Source of the DNA: Telluribacter roseus
GTDB lineage: Bacteria; Bacteroidota; Bacteroidia; Cytophagales; Spirosomataceae
Direction of reading: 5' to 3'
Length of the DNA: 64,000 nucleotides
Assembly (NCBI RefSeq): GCF_017355915.2
Contig: NZ_JAFEUV020000001.1
Location: 310,001 to 374,000, forward strand
Shown: one piece after another, positions 34,196 through 41,392 of the stretch
Layout of the letters: every line of letters starts with the position of its first letter
Position numbering within the stretch: the first letter of the stretch is position 1
The notes under the pieces: model-generated
Told to the model about the DNA's origin: nothing
Databases searched by the model: none
The model's input: only the letters and a program-made list of their open reading frames with translations
Program-made: the position numbers and the translations under genes

Positions 34196-34224
34196 AAAAG
34201 AGACCCTGATGGTTCGGGGTCTCT
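34196..34224 (-). terminator. Intrinsic terminator of the response regulator gene
   Basis: On the minus strand AGAGACCC pairs with GGGTCTCT (8 bp) and is followed by TTTT. Its 5' arm overlaps the stop codon of the regulator gene. Confidence 0.7.
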
Positions 34225-34591
34225 ATTCGTTGGTGTGTAGTTGGTTATTGATGATCTTAGTGATCTCGACAAAGCTGATCGGCTTATCCAGAAAGTAATC
34301 GGCTCCTTTCTTCAATGCTTCTTCCCTCAGGTTGGACATGGCACTCATCATTACGATTCGAATGCCCAGCGCCTTGATATGCTCAATCTCATTAATGCCT
34401 TTACCGTCGGGTAGGTTATTGTCCAGAAACACCCATTGTGGCTTCAGCTCATTTACATAAGTCAGTCCGTCACTAATGGTAGTAGCCACTTTTACAGTAG
34501 TGTCAGGGGACTTGGCTTTTACCTGTCGAAGTAAAAATTTTTGAATCAATATGCCTAAATCTACTTCGTCTTCTATTATTACAATATTCAT
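34223..34591 (-). CDS. Single-domain response regulator
   Basis: 122 residues, one CheY-like receiver. The acidic pocket is IIEDEVD (residues 5-11), the phospho-acceptor Asp57 is in WVFLDNNLPDG, and the conserved Lys is in DYFLDKPIS near residue 107. No output domain follows. The frame extends 21 codons upstream, but ATG 34591 (MNIVIIEDE) is the normal receiver start. No kinase gene is adjacent; the nearest is at 36744-38186. Probably a phosphorelay intermediate or a protein-interaction switch. Confidence 0.85.
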   Translation of the reverse strand: MNIVIIEDEVDLGILIQKFLLRQVKAKSPDTTVKVATTISDGLTYVNELKPQWVFLDNNLPDGKGINEIEHIKALGIRIVMMSAMSNLREEALKKGADYFLDKPISFVEITKIINNQLHTNE

Positions 34592-34917
34592 ATGGGGCAT
34601 ATTAATTATCGAACTCCATTCTGCGGGTTGTTGTGTATAGGGTATCATTTGCAAATGTAACGACCAAAGTACTCAATTAAAATTGAGCATTAGAGAATGA
34701 GCTAAAATAATCTTGCCATCTGTACAGCCGGGGATTACTATAAGTGTTACACCTGTGCAGGAACATCATTCCACAACTTGTAGAAAGCTATTCTCGTAAA
34801 GATAGTGTATAATCATAAAACTATACTAAATAAGCTCTGATACCTTATGGAACGGGGTTTTTTAATGATAGTATCAGAATGAGCATCAACTAATAACACT
34901 AAACAAAAACAAAAACC
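34592..34917. other. Intergenic region before ytxH-like gene
   Basis: No gene seen. A small palindrome CTCAATT-AA-AATTGAG lies at 34672-34687, and a wider inverted repeat TCTGATAC / GTATCAGA (34836-34843 and 34871-34878, 27-nt spacer) stands 40 nt before the ytxH-like ATG. No standard -7 box was found, which may mean an alternative sigma factor. Confidence 0.4.
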
Positions 34918-35316
34918 ATGACTAACGGCAAAGTATTTTGGGGAATTGTAGTGGCCGCTGCAGCCGGTACTGTAATCGGAATGCTGTTTGCACCTGAAGA
35001 AGGTACTAACACACGCAAAAGAATCAAACGTTCGGCTAACGACTGGGCTACCGACATGCTTGACAAGTTGGAACAGGGAAAGACTAAGGTACGTGATGCA
35101 GCATCACGCCTGAATACCCAAAGCCAGGAGTTGAGAGATCGGGCGTATAACACCGTTGAAGGCGGTCTGGATTCGGCTAGAGAGGCAGTTCATAAAACAA
35201 GAACTACTGAGACAGCAGGAACCACTGGGTCAACAGGTACTACCGGAACAACAGGAACCACTGGCTATACCGGAACTGGCACTACCGGAACAACCGGTAC
35301 TGACACAGGTATCTAA
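34918..35316 (+). CDS. YtxH-domain protein with Gly-Thr-Thr repeat tail
   Basis: 132 residues. The N-terminus has one membrane segment (VFWGIVVAAAAGTVIGMLFAPEEG, residues 6-30), the YtxH hallmark, then a helical part (KRSANDWATDMLDKLEQGKTKVRDAASRL). From about residue 98 the protein is almost only Gly and Thr (repeats of GTT), encoded by an ACCGG/ACAACC-type short repeat. YtxH-like proteins in Bacteroidota are commonly called gas-vesicle-like and are stress-induced. It heads a probable three-gene unit with the holin-like gene and the gene at 35806. Confidence 0.8.
   Translation: MTNGKVFWGIVVAAAAGTVIGMLFAPEEGTNTRKRIKRSANDWATDMLDKLEQGKTKVRDAASRLNTQSQELRDRAYNTVEGGLDSAREAVHKTRTTETAGTTGSTGTTGTTGTTGYTGTGTTGTTGTDTGI
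35208..35310 (+). repeat. Short imperfect tandem repeat encoding the Gly-Thr-Thr tail
   Basis: Imperfect 9-bp units of the form ACTACCGGA / ACAACAGGA / ACCACTGGC within the ytxH-like gene, giving GTT, GST, GYT and GTG triplets. Copy number could vary by slippage. Confidence 0.6.
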
Positions 35317-35331
35317 GCCATTAGGATCAAA

Positions 35332-35377
35332 AAGAGGTAGTGCTTGTGGAAGCGCTGCATTACCTCTTATTCCTTTT
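35332..35377 (+). terminator. Hairpin/terminator after the ytxH-like gene
   Basis: 12-bp stem AAGAGGTAGTGC / GCATTACCTCTT (35332-35343 and 35357-35368, one G-U pair) followed by ATTCCTTTT. The weak T-run suggests partial termination ahead of the holin-like gene. Confidence 0.55.
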
Positions 35378-35453
35378 ACTTGTACATGGTTATACCAATA
35401 CATATATCTACATCTGTACACACACTATTTAATGTACCTAAGCTGAGAATATT

Positions 35454-35831
35454 ATGCTACTGCAAGATGCCAAAACTAAAGCTGAAGAAACCTTTGGTCA
35501 TTTAATTGACTATGCAGAAGCTCGCTGGAATGTCATTGCTCTGCAGATATCTGAGAAGACCGCCAATGTGGCTTCGTCCATTATTACTGGACTTGCCCTG
35601 GCCGTAATTGGTCTTATATCTCTTGTATTTGTGAGCATTGCCCTTGCCATGTGGGTAGGAGATATGCTAAATAGTATTCCTGCTGGCTATTTGATTGTAG
35701 CTGTGATCTACGCTATCGTAGGAGGTGTGCTGTTCAGTAACCGTAAGAAGTGGATCTTTATACCACTTATGAATTCAATCCTTGAATCCCTATACCGAGA
35801 AAGAGATGACAATGATAAAAACAGTAGATGA
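35454..35831 (+). CDS. Holin-like DUF1469 family membrane protein
   Basis: 125 residues of the phage_holin_3_6/DUF1469 type, which is chromosomal and not evidence of a prophage. An amphipathic N-terminal helix (DAKTKAEETFGHLIDYAEARWNVIALQISEK) precedes two membrane segments: about 39-69 (VASSIITGLALAVIGLISLVFVSIALAMWVG) and 76-97. The C-terminus is charged. Its stop overlaps the start of the next gene by about 26 bp, so the two are translationally coupled. Together with YtxH it is a frequent Bacteroidota stress pair. Confidence 0.78.
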   Translation: MLLQDAKTKAEETFGHLIDYAEARWNVIALQISEKTANVASSIITGLALAVIGLISLVFVSIALAMWVGDMLNSIPAGYLIVAVIYAIVGGVLFSNRKKWIFIPLMNSILESLYRERDDNDKNSR

Positions 35832-36312
35832 CCTGCGGGCGCAGCGAGCCTTGGCTCATAATGACCTGGAGGTAGCCAAATCCAAGCTTAAAGAAGATAC
35901 AGATACCTGGCTTGGTGAAACGGAGCCCGTACGGCGAGTTACTTTCCTGATGGGTGATTTGTTTAAGAACCGTTACCAGGGAGTAATGGCTAAGGGAATT
36001 CAGGCTGGTGTAACAGCCATCATGGGTAAGACGATACTCAGAAAGCTACCGACGCCCCTGAATTACATTGTACCTCATATGGTTAACAATGCCATCGTAA
36101 ACTATACAAACCGCCACGGAGAGCAGTGGCTCATTATGGGGCTGCGCTGGTTGAAAGATGTTACTGAAGAAAAACCGGAAGAGAGATATTCTACTCCGAA
36201 TGCAGTAACCGATACAACCGGTACAATAGACTATGATGCTGTAGATTATAACGCTACTACTTTGCCGCCAGCGACGGAGGCTAATACACCACAAACAATA
36301 ATTCCCTCATAA
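35806..36312 (+). CDS. Conserved-looking protein of unknown function, third gene of the ytxH unit
   Basis: 168 residues, no family recognised. The N-terminus is a charged helix (TVDDLRAQRALAHNDLEVAKSKL). The middle has an amphipathic region with GIQAGVTAIMGKTILRKLPTPLNYIVP, perhaps membrane-associated. The C-terminus is a low-complexity Thr/Asp/Tyr/Pro stretch ending IIPS. Start chosen at 35806; ATG 35812 is an alternative and an ATG at 35782 would overlap the holin-like gene further. Its last codons form half of a perfect palindrome with the convergent response regulator gene. Confidence 0.6.
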   Translation: MTMIKTVDDLRAQRALAHNDLEVAKSKLKEDTDTWLGETEPVRRVTFLMGDLFKNRYQGVMAKGIQAGVTAIMGKTILRKLPTPLNYIVPHMVNNAIVNYTNRHGEQWLIMGLRWLKDVTEEKPEERYSTPNAVTDTTGTIDYDAVDYNATTLPPATEANTPQTIIPS

Positions 36313-36325
36313 TTTATGAGGGAAT
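36301..36325. repeat. Perfect 25-bp palindrome covering two convergent stop codons
   Basis: ATTCCCTCATAA, one T, then TTATGAGGGAAT. Each arm encodes Ile-Pro-Ser-stop, so both convergent proteins end in IPS. No T-run follows, so it may be a factor-independent barrier in both directions or an mRNA-end stabiliser. Confidence 0.9.
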
Positions 36326-36730
36326 CATTGCTGTGTTTAACCAGAAATCGCTTATTTTTTGAATTACGTCTTTTAGGTGCTCGTAGCTGGATGGCTTAAC
36401 AACGTAGCTGTTGGCCCCCAGAAAATAAGATGAGTTTACATCATCAGGAGCTTTGGAAGTGCTGAAAATGATGATTGGTATGGAACGAAGATGCTTATCA
36501 GATTTCAAAACCTTCAGTACTTCGCGGCCATCCCGCTTGGGCATATTCAGATCAAGTAGTATAAAAGAGGGAGCATTATCACCCGAAGTAGTACTCAGGT
36601 GATTAAGTAACTGTTCGCCATCTTCGAAGAACAGTATATGGTGTGGGATGTTATTGTCCTCAAATGCAGCCTGTACCAGAAACCGGTCATCGGCGTCATC
36701 ATCAGCCATCAAAATGCTCTGATTAATCAT
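36314..36730 (-). CDS. Rcp1-like single-domain response regulator
   Basis: 138 residues, one receiver domain. Acidic pocket MADDDADD (8-15), phospho-acceptor Asp60 in FILLDLNMPKRDG, Thr/Ser in IIFSTSKAPDD, and Lys in SYVVKPSSYEHL. The insert lengths and the NMPKRDG sequence match the Rcp1 group, which partners phytochrome-like and CHASE-type kinases. It is encoded 13 bp after the kinase gene 36744-38186, so that kinase is the likely phosphate donor. An in-frame extension of 28 codons upstream overlaps the kinase and is not used. Confidence 0.88.
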   Translation of the reverse strand: MINQSILMADDDADDRFLVQAAFEDNNIPHHILFFEDGEQLLNHLSTTSGDNAPSFILLDLNMPKRDGREVLKVLKSDKHLRSIPIIIFSTSKAPDDVNSSYFLGANSYVVKPSSYEHLKDVIQKISDFWLNTAMIPS

Positions 36731-36743
36731 GAGGTATATGCTT

Positions 36744-38186
36744 CTAGCTAATAAAAGGTTGTAACGGCAAATATATAAAAAATCTAGCACCTTTTCCTTC
36801 CTGACCTTCGGCAATTATATATCCATTATGATTGGATATAACCCGGCGGCAGATGGCAAGGCCTATACCTGTTCCTTCGAATTCATCCCGGCCGTGCAAT
36901 CGTTGAAAAATAACAAAGATCTTCTCAGCGTACTCAGGGCTAAAACCAATCCCATTATCAGCAAATTCAATCCGGTGAAACTGCAAATCCTTATGGGCGG
37001 GTTTGATATCCGGTATCTCTGCCCCACCCACTAATCTATAAGAAATAGCAATACGAGGCGAAACCTCTGGTTTACTATATTTTATGGAATTAGAAATAAG
37101 GTTTTGAAAAAGCTGGGTCATCTGTACCGGGTATGCTTCCAGGCTCGGTAACTCAGCCGAGATAATAACAGCGTTTTGTTCCTTAATAGTTTCCGATAGA
37201 TTATTTTTAACTTCTTCCAGTACCTCATTCAGGTCTACCTGCTGCGCTTTATAACCTGGATTTACCAATCTTGAAAAGGCAAGGAGGTCATTAATAAGGA
37301 GTTGCATCCGTTGCGCAGATTCGTTAATTTTGTCTAGCATGATCAAGGCATCGTCTTTAAGCTGATGCCTGTGTTTTAGCAGCAGACGGTCCGAGAAAGA
37401 CTGTATTTTGCGCAGGGGCTCCTGCAGGTCGTGTGACGCCACGTATGCAAACTGCTCAAGCTCACTGTTGGAGCGGTTGAGGTTTTCTACTTTATTTTCA
37501 AGCTCTATCCGGTACAGGTTGTTGCGACGGAGTTCCCGGTCAAGCAGAATGAACGAAGAGGATAGAAACACCAGGGCTACCAGCATGATCACCCAGTTGT
37601 AGCGGTACACCTGCTGCTTGTAGTTGTCCCGGCTTTGCATTCGGTTATGCATCAGCTTAGTCTCTGCTTTGTTCAGGTCGTTGATGATTCGGTTGGCCTG
37701 TTCAATCAGGACGGATGCCTCTCTGAGCAGCGCTTCCTGTTCCTGCCGGTTGGTACTGTAGGTGCTGTCAGTCCAGTACACGTGTGTTCTTTCGTAAAGT
37801 TGGTCCATCGTAGCGTCCAGTTCCTTCACCCGCCTGTTCAGTGGTGGGGGAGTAATAAGTGAGTCAAGCTCGTCCATCAGGGGGTTCAGCTCACGAATGT
37901 TCTCAAGGATGGCTCGTTTATTTGCTTCATCCCGTAACAGAAGGTACGTCCGTCCGTGGTAGATGGTCTGGTAGAATTTGGAGGTAGTTTTCTCGAGGAT
38001 AATCAGTGTCCGTTGTGTATGGTCGACCCGCTCAGAGTAGTGGATCAGTTCCTGATTGATAGTGTGGTAGCTATATGATAGGGCAATGATGAGCAGGATC
38101 GAAATTCCGAATAAGAAGCGGATGGTCCAGATGAGCTGACGCTCGTCCAGCGACCTGTTTAATAATTGCAGAGAGGTAAGGTTCAT
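36744..38186 (-). CDS. CHASE3-type membrane sensor histidine kinase
   Basis: 480 residues. Two membrane segments (about 20-42 and 200-218) flank a 150-residue helical periplasmic domain (VDHTQRTLIILEKTTSKFYQTIYHGRTYLL) of the CHASE3 or four-helix-bundle type. A coiled coil (ELENKVENLNRSNSELEQF) leads to HisKA with the phospho-His in YVASHDLQEPLRKIQSF and an HATPase domain with N-box, FADNGIGFSPEYAEKIF and GTGIGLAICRRV. This kinase core is the Cph1-like class that pairs with Rcp1-type regulators, and such a regulator is next on the strand. Signal unknown. Confidence 0.88.
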   Translation of the reverse strand: MNLTSLQLLNRSLDERQLIWTIRFLFGISILLIIALSYSYHTINQELIHYSERVDHTQRTLIILEKTTSKFYQTIYHGRTYLLLRDEANKRAILENIRELNPLMDELDSLITPPPLNRRVKELDATMDQLYERTHVYWTDSTYSTNRQEQEALLREASVLIEQANRIINDLNKAETKLMHNRMQSRDNYKQQVYRYNWVIMLVALVFLSSSFILLDRELRRNNLYRIELENKVENLNRSNSELEQFAYVASHDLQEPLRKIQSFSDRLLLKHRHQLKDDALIMLDKINESAQRMQLLINDLLAFSRLVNPGYKAQQVDLNEVLEEVKNNLSETIKEQNAVIISAELPSLEAYPVQMTQLFQNLISNSIKYSKPEVSPRIAISYRLVGGAEIPDIKPAHKDLQFHRIEFADNGIGFSPEYAEKIFVIFQRLHGRDEFEGTGIGLAICRRVISNHNGYIIAEGQEGKGARFFIYLPLQPFIS

Positions 38187-38451
38187 TAGAGAGGGTTACT
38201 GAGTAAAAAGTACACAAATTGGATAAGAATACACAAGGTGTAGAAATATTTACTCATTAAAAAAGGTTACATTTACAGTGCCAGTTAGCTGTGCTAAAGA
38301 CATAAAAAAATATACTATAAGAAGGTTAGTCAAATTGACAGTTAAGAGGTTATAAATTGGTACCTATATCTAAAACGGAGCCAACCTGCTAACCTGAAGG
38401 CATGTGGAATCAGATTTTGAGATACGCTAACACAAATATTATTAAATAAGT

Positions 38452-39906
38452 ATGCAGCGACAAACCCAAGTTCAACGCCAAACGTTGAAATACTCTCCGC
38501 TACAAATTCAAATGCTCAATCTCTTGCATTTGACCACTTTGGAATTGGAGCAGCGTATTAAGGAGGAGATGGAGGAAAATCCTGTGCTGGAAGAGGGCAA
38601 GGATGAGAATTCAACGGAAGAAGAAAAAGTAGAGGATTTGATGGATCCGGGTGAAACCGTAGGAGTGGGCGACGATGAGGTGCCTGCTATGCAGGATTAC
38701 TACGATTGGGACGAATTCAGAGATGACGATATCCCGGACTACAAAACCTACGCCAACAACTACTCAGCTGATGACGAGCTATATACCCGCCCTATGGTGG
38801 AGACCATTTCATTCAGAGATGAACTGAAAGAGCAGGTTCATTTTCTCCGACTGAATGAGCGTCAGCAACTTATAGCCGATTTTATACTTGATTCATTGGA
38901 TGAGGATGGCTTCCTGCGCCGCGAGAGCGACGTCATGGCCGATGATATATCCTTTGCCAACAACATATTTGTAGATCCCGATGAGGTGGAAATGATGCTG
39001 AAAATGATACAGCAGCTGGATCCGCCGGGTATTGCCGCCCGTGACCTCAAAGAGTGCCTCCTTATTCAGCTCGACCGCATGAATAACAAGGGGGACAACT
39101 GGGAGCTGGGTCGCCGTATCGTATCGGAGACCTTTGACGAATTAGGCTCCCGCAACTACGATAAGATCATGCGTGTGCTGGAGATTGACGAAGAAGGGCT
39201 TAAAAGTGCTATTCAGTTGATCACTTCGCTCAATCCCAAACCTGCCTCGAGCCTTCGCAATGATACCCTGATCAATGATAGTATCAAGCCGGACTTCCTG
39301 CTGCGCTACACAGATGACGGCGAAATAGAGGTGCAGCTAGCCTGGGGAAACAGCCCTGCCCTGCGGATGAGCAAGTTGTTTACGGAGATGGCCGAGAAGA
39401 AAAACGACCGCGCTACCAACCAGTTCCTGCGCAACAAGATCAACTCAGCCAAGTGGTTTATAGATGCCATTAAGCAGCGCGAAACAACCATGCTCAACAC
39501 ACTTAAGGCCATTGTCAGGCTGCAGTACGACTACTTCCAGACCGGAGATATCAAGAAGCTACGCCCTATGATCCTGAAAGATGTAGCCGAAATGATCGAA
39601 ATGGACATCTCTACTATATCCCGCGTAACCACCAATAAGTACGTACAGACTCCCTTTGGCATTATTTTGTTAAAAGACTTATTTACTGAAGGAGTAGCCA
39701 GCGAGGATGGTACCGAAGTTTCAAACCGGGCTATCCAGGAGGCTATTCGTGAGATCGTCGATGCTGAAGATAAGCGTCATCCTTTGAACGACCAACAAAT
39801 CACCGATATGCTTGCCGAACGCGGATACAACGTAGCGCGGCGCACCGTAGCTAAGTACCGTGAACAACTTAATATACCTACTGCCCGCTTGCGTGTAGTG
39901 ATATAG
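38452..39906 (+). CDS. rpoN: RNA polymerase sigma-54 factor
   Basis: 484 residues. The Gln/Leu-rich activator-interacting region I is at the N-terminus (LKYSPLQIQMLNLLHLTTLELEQRI), followed by an acidic region II. The core-binding domain and the -12-binding helix-turn-helix (MILKDVAEMIEMDISTISRVTTNKY) lead to the C-terminal RpoN box ARRTVAKYRE (462-471), which reads the -24 element. All parts are present, so it should be functional. An activator gene (NtrC type) follows after 24 bp on the same strand. Confidence 0.96.
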   Translation: MQRQTQVQRQTLKYSPLQIQMLNLLHLTTLELEQRIKEEMEENPVLEEGKDENSTEEEKVEDLMDPGETVGVGDDEVPAMQDYYDWDEFRDDDIPDYKTYANNYSADDELYTRPMVETISFRDELKEQVHFLRLNERQQLIADFILDSLDEDGFLRRESDVMADDISFANNIFVDPDEVEMMLKMIQQLDPPGIAARDLKECLLIQLDRMNNKGDNWELGRRIVSETFDELGSRNYDKIMRVLEIDEEGLKSAIQLITSLNPKPASSLRNDTLINDSIKPDFLLRYTDDGEIEVQLAWGNSPALRMSKLFTEMAEKKNDRATNQFLRNKINSAKWFIDAIKQRETTMLNTLKAIVRLQYDYFQTGDIKKLRPMILKDVAEMIEMDISTISRVTTNKYVQTPFGIILLKDLFTEGVASEDGTEVSNRAIQEAIREIVDAEDKRHPLNDQQITDMLAERGYNVARRTVAKYREQLNIPTARLRVVI

Positions 39907-39930
39907 GCAAACCCTACTTACCATACTTAT

Positions 39931-41373
39931 ATGAAAAAAATACTAGTGGTTGATGACGAAGCGGACATCTGTATGCTCCTCAAACGTTTTCTGACCAAGA
40001 ATGACTTTCAGGTCGAAACGGCCCAAACCGGAAAACGGGGGTTGCAACTGGTGGATGAGTTTCAGCCAGACCTCGTAATGACGGATTTCCGGTTGGGAGA
40101 TATTACGGGGTCCGAATTACTGATTAACATTAAGTCCAAATTACCGCATATTCCTGTGCTCATTATCACCGGCTACTCTGATATCAAAGTAGCCGTGAAT
40201 GTAATGAAGCAGGGAGCTTATGATTATATCACCAAGCCACTGTTTCCGGATGAGATTTTGGTGACAGTTAATAAGGCACTTAAGGATGCCGAGTCCAACG
40301 CTGGCCAGGAGGCTCCTCAGGCCGAGACCGAAACCAAGGCAAGTACCCCAAGTACTACGTCCAGCAAGATGCCCTTCCGGCTCAAGTCGGGCTACATCAT
40401 GGGCCAGAGCAAAGTAGCCGAAGAGCTATACCGCCAGATCGACCTAGTGGCTCCTACCAACTACAGCGTGATCATCTACGGTGAAAGTGGCTCCGGTAAG
40501 GAAGCCATCGCTCACGAGATCCATAACCGGTCGAGCCGAAAGAGTAAGCCCTTTGTGGCTATGGACTGCGGAGCCATCTCCAAAGAACTGGCCGGTAGTG
40601 AACTATTCGGTCACGAGAAAGGCTCCTTTACAGGTGCCCTGCAGACTAAGGTAGGTCACTTCGAAATGGCCAACGGAGGTACCCTGTTTCTGGATGAGGT
40701 AGCCAACCTTTCGTACGAAATCCAGATGGCACTGCTACGGGTAGTGCAGGAGCGTCGTATGCGTAGGATTGGAGGTAATAAGGAAATAGAACTGGATGTA
40801 CGGATCATCGTGGCCAGTAACGAAGTACTGCTCGATGCGGCCAAAAAAGGAAAGTTCCGGGAAGATCTTTATTACCGCTTCAATGAGTTTACCATCAGTG
40901 TACCTTCTCTGAGAGACCGTAAGGACGACATTATGCTTTTTGCCGAGGCCTTCCTGGAATCAACCAATGATGAGCTGAACAAAAAAGTAAGAGGCTTTAC
41001 GGATGAGGTTATCAATGACTTCATGAATTACGAATGGCCGGGTAACCTGCGGGAGCTGAAAAATGTGATCAAACGCGCCACGCTACTTACGGATGGCGAG
41101 TATATTGAGGAGAAGACACTACCCTTCGAAATTGTAAACTACCAGAAGCTCAAAGAGCTGGACACTGAATTTGGCACTGTAAGTACTACCATTGAGCCTG
41201 CGCCTGATGTGGAGCAGAAGCCCAGTCTTAAAACGGTGGCAAATGAAGCTGAATACGATATGATTATGCAGGTACTTCGTCAGGTAAACTTCAATAAGAG
41301 TAAAGCAGCCCGCTTGCTGAATATTGATCGCAAGACGCTTTACAACAAGATGAAGCAGTTTGATATGCAATAA
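39931..41373 (+). CDS. NtrC-family sigma-54-dependent response regulator
   Basis: 480 residues in three parts. The receiver domain has phospho-acceptor Asp52 in VMTDFRLGD. The central AAA+ domain has Walker A GESGSGKE, the sigma-54-contacting loop as GSFTGA (231-236, Ser in place of the usual first Ala), and LFLDEVANL as Walker B. The C-terminal Fis-type helix-turn-helix is LRQVNFNKSKAARLLNIDRKTLYNKMKQF. Gly-Ser-Phe-Thr-Gly-Ala is a tolerated variant of GAFTGA, so activation is expected. It is encoded between rpoN and two kinase genes, which may be its phosphate donors. Confidence 0.95.
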   Translation: MKKILVVDDEADICMLLKRFLTKNDFQVETAQTGKRGLQLVDEFQPDLVMTDFRLGDITGSELLINIKSKLPHIPVLIITGYSDIKVAVNVMKQGAYDYITKPLFPDEILVTVNKALKDAESNAGQEAPQAETETKASTPSTTSSKMPFRLKSGYIMGQSKVAEELYRQIDLVAPTNYSVIIYGESGSGKEAIAHEIHNRSSRKSKPFVAMDCGAISKELAGSELFGHEKGSFTGALQTKVGHFEMANGGTLFLDEVANLSYEIQMALLRVVQERRMRRIGGNKEIELDVRIIVASNEVLLDAAKKGKFREDLYYRFNEFTISVPSLRDRKDDIMLFAEAFLESTNDELNKKVRGFTDEVINDFMNYEWPGNLRELKNVIKRATLLTDGEYIEEKTLPFEIVNYQKLKELDTEFGTVSTTIEPAPDVEQKPSLKTVANEAEYDMIMQVLRQVNFNKSKAARLLNIDRKTLYNKMKQFDMQ

Positions 41374-41392
41374 TCCCTTTAGGTAGGTAATA

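Noticed and set aside
35454-35831. Prophage signal from a holin-like protein
   Set aside because: The DUF1469/holin_3_6 family is chromosomal in this phylum, and no other phage gene is near.
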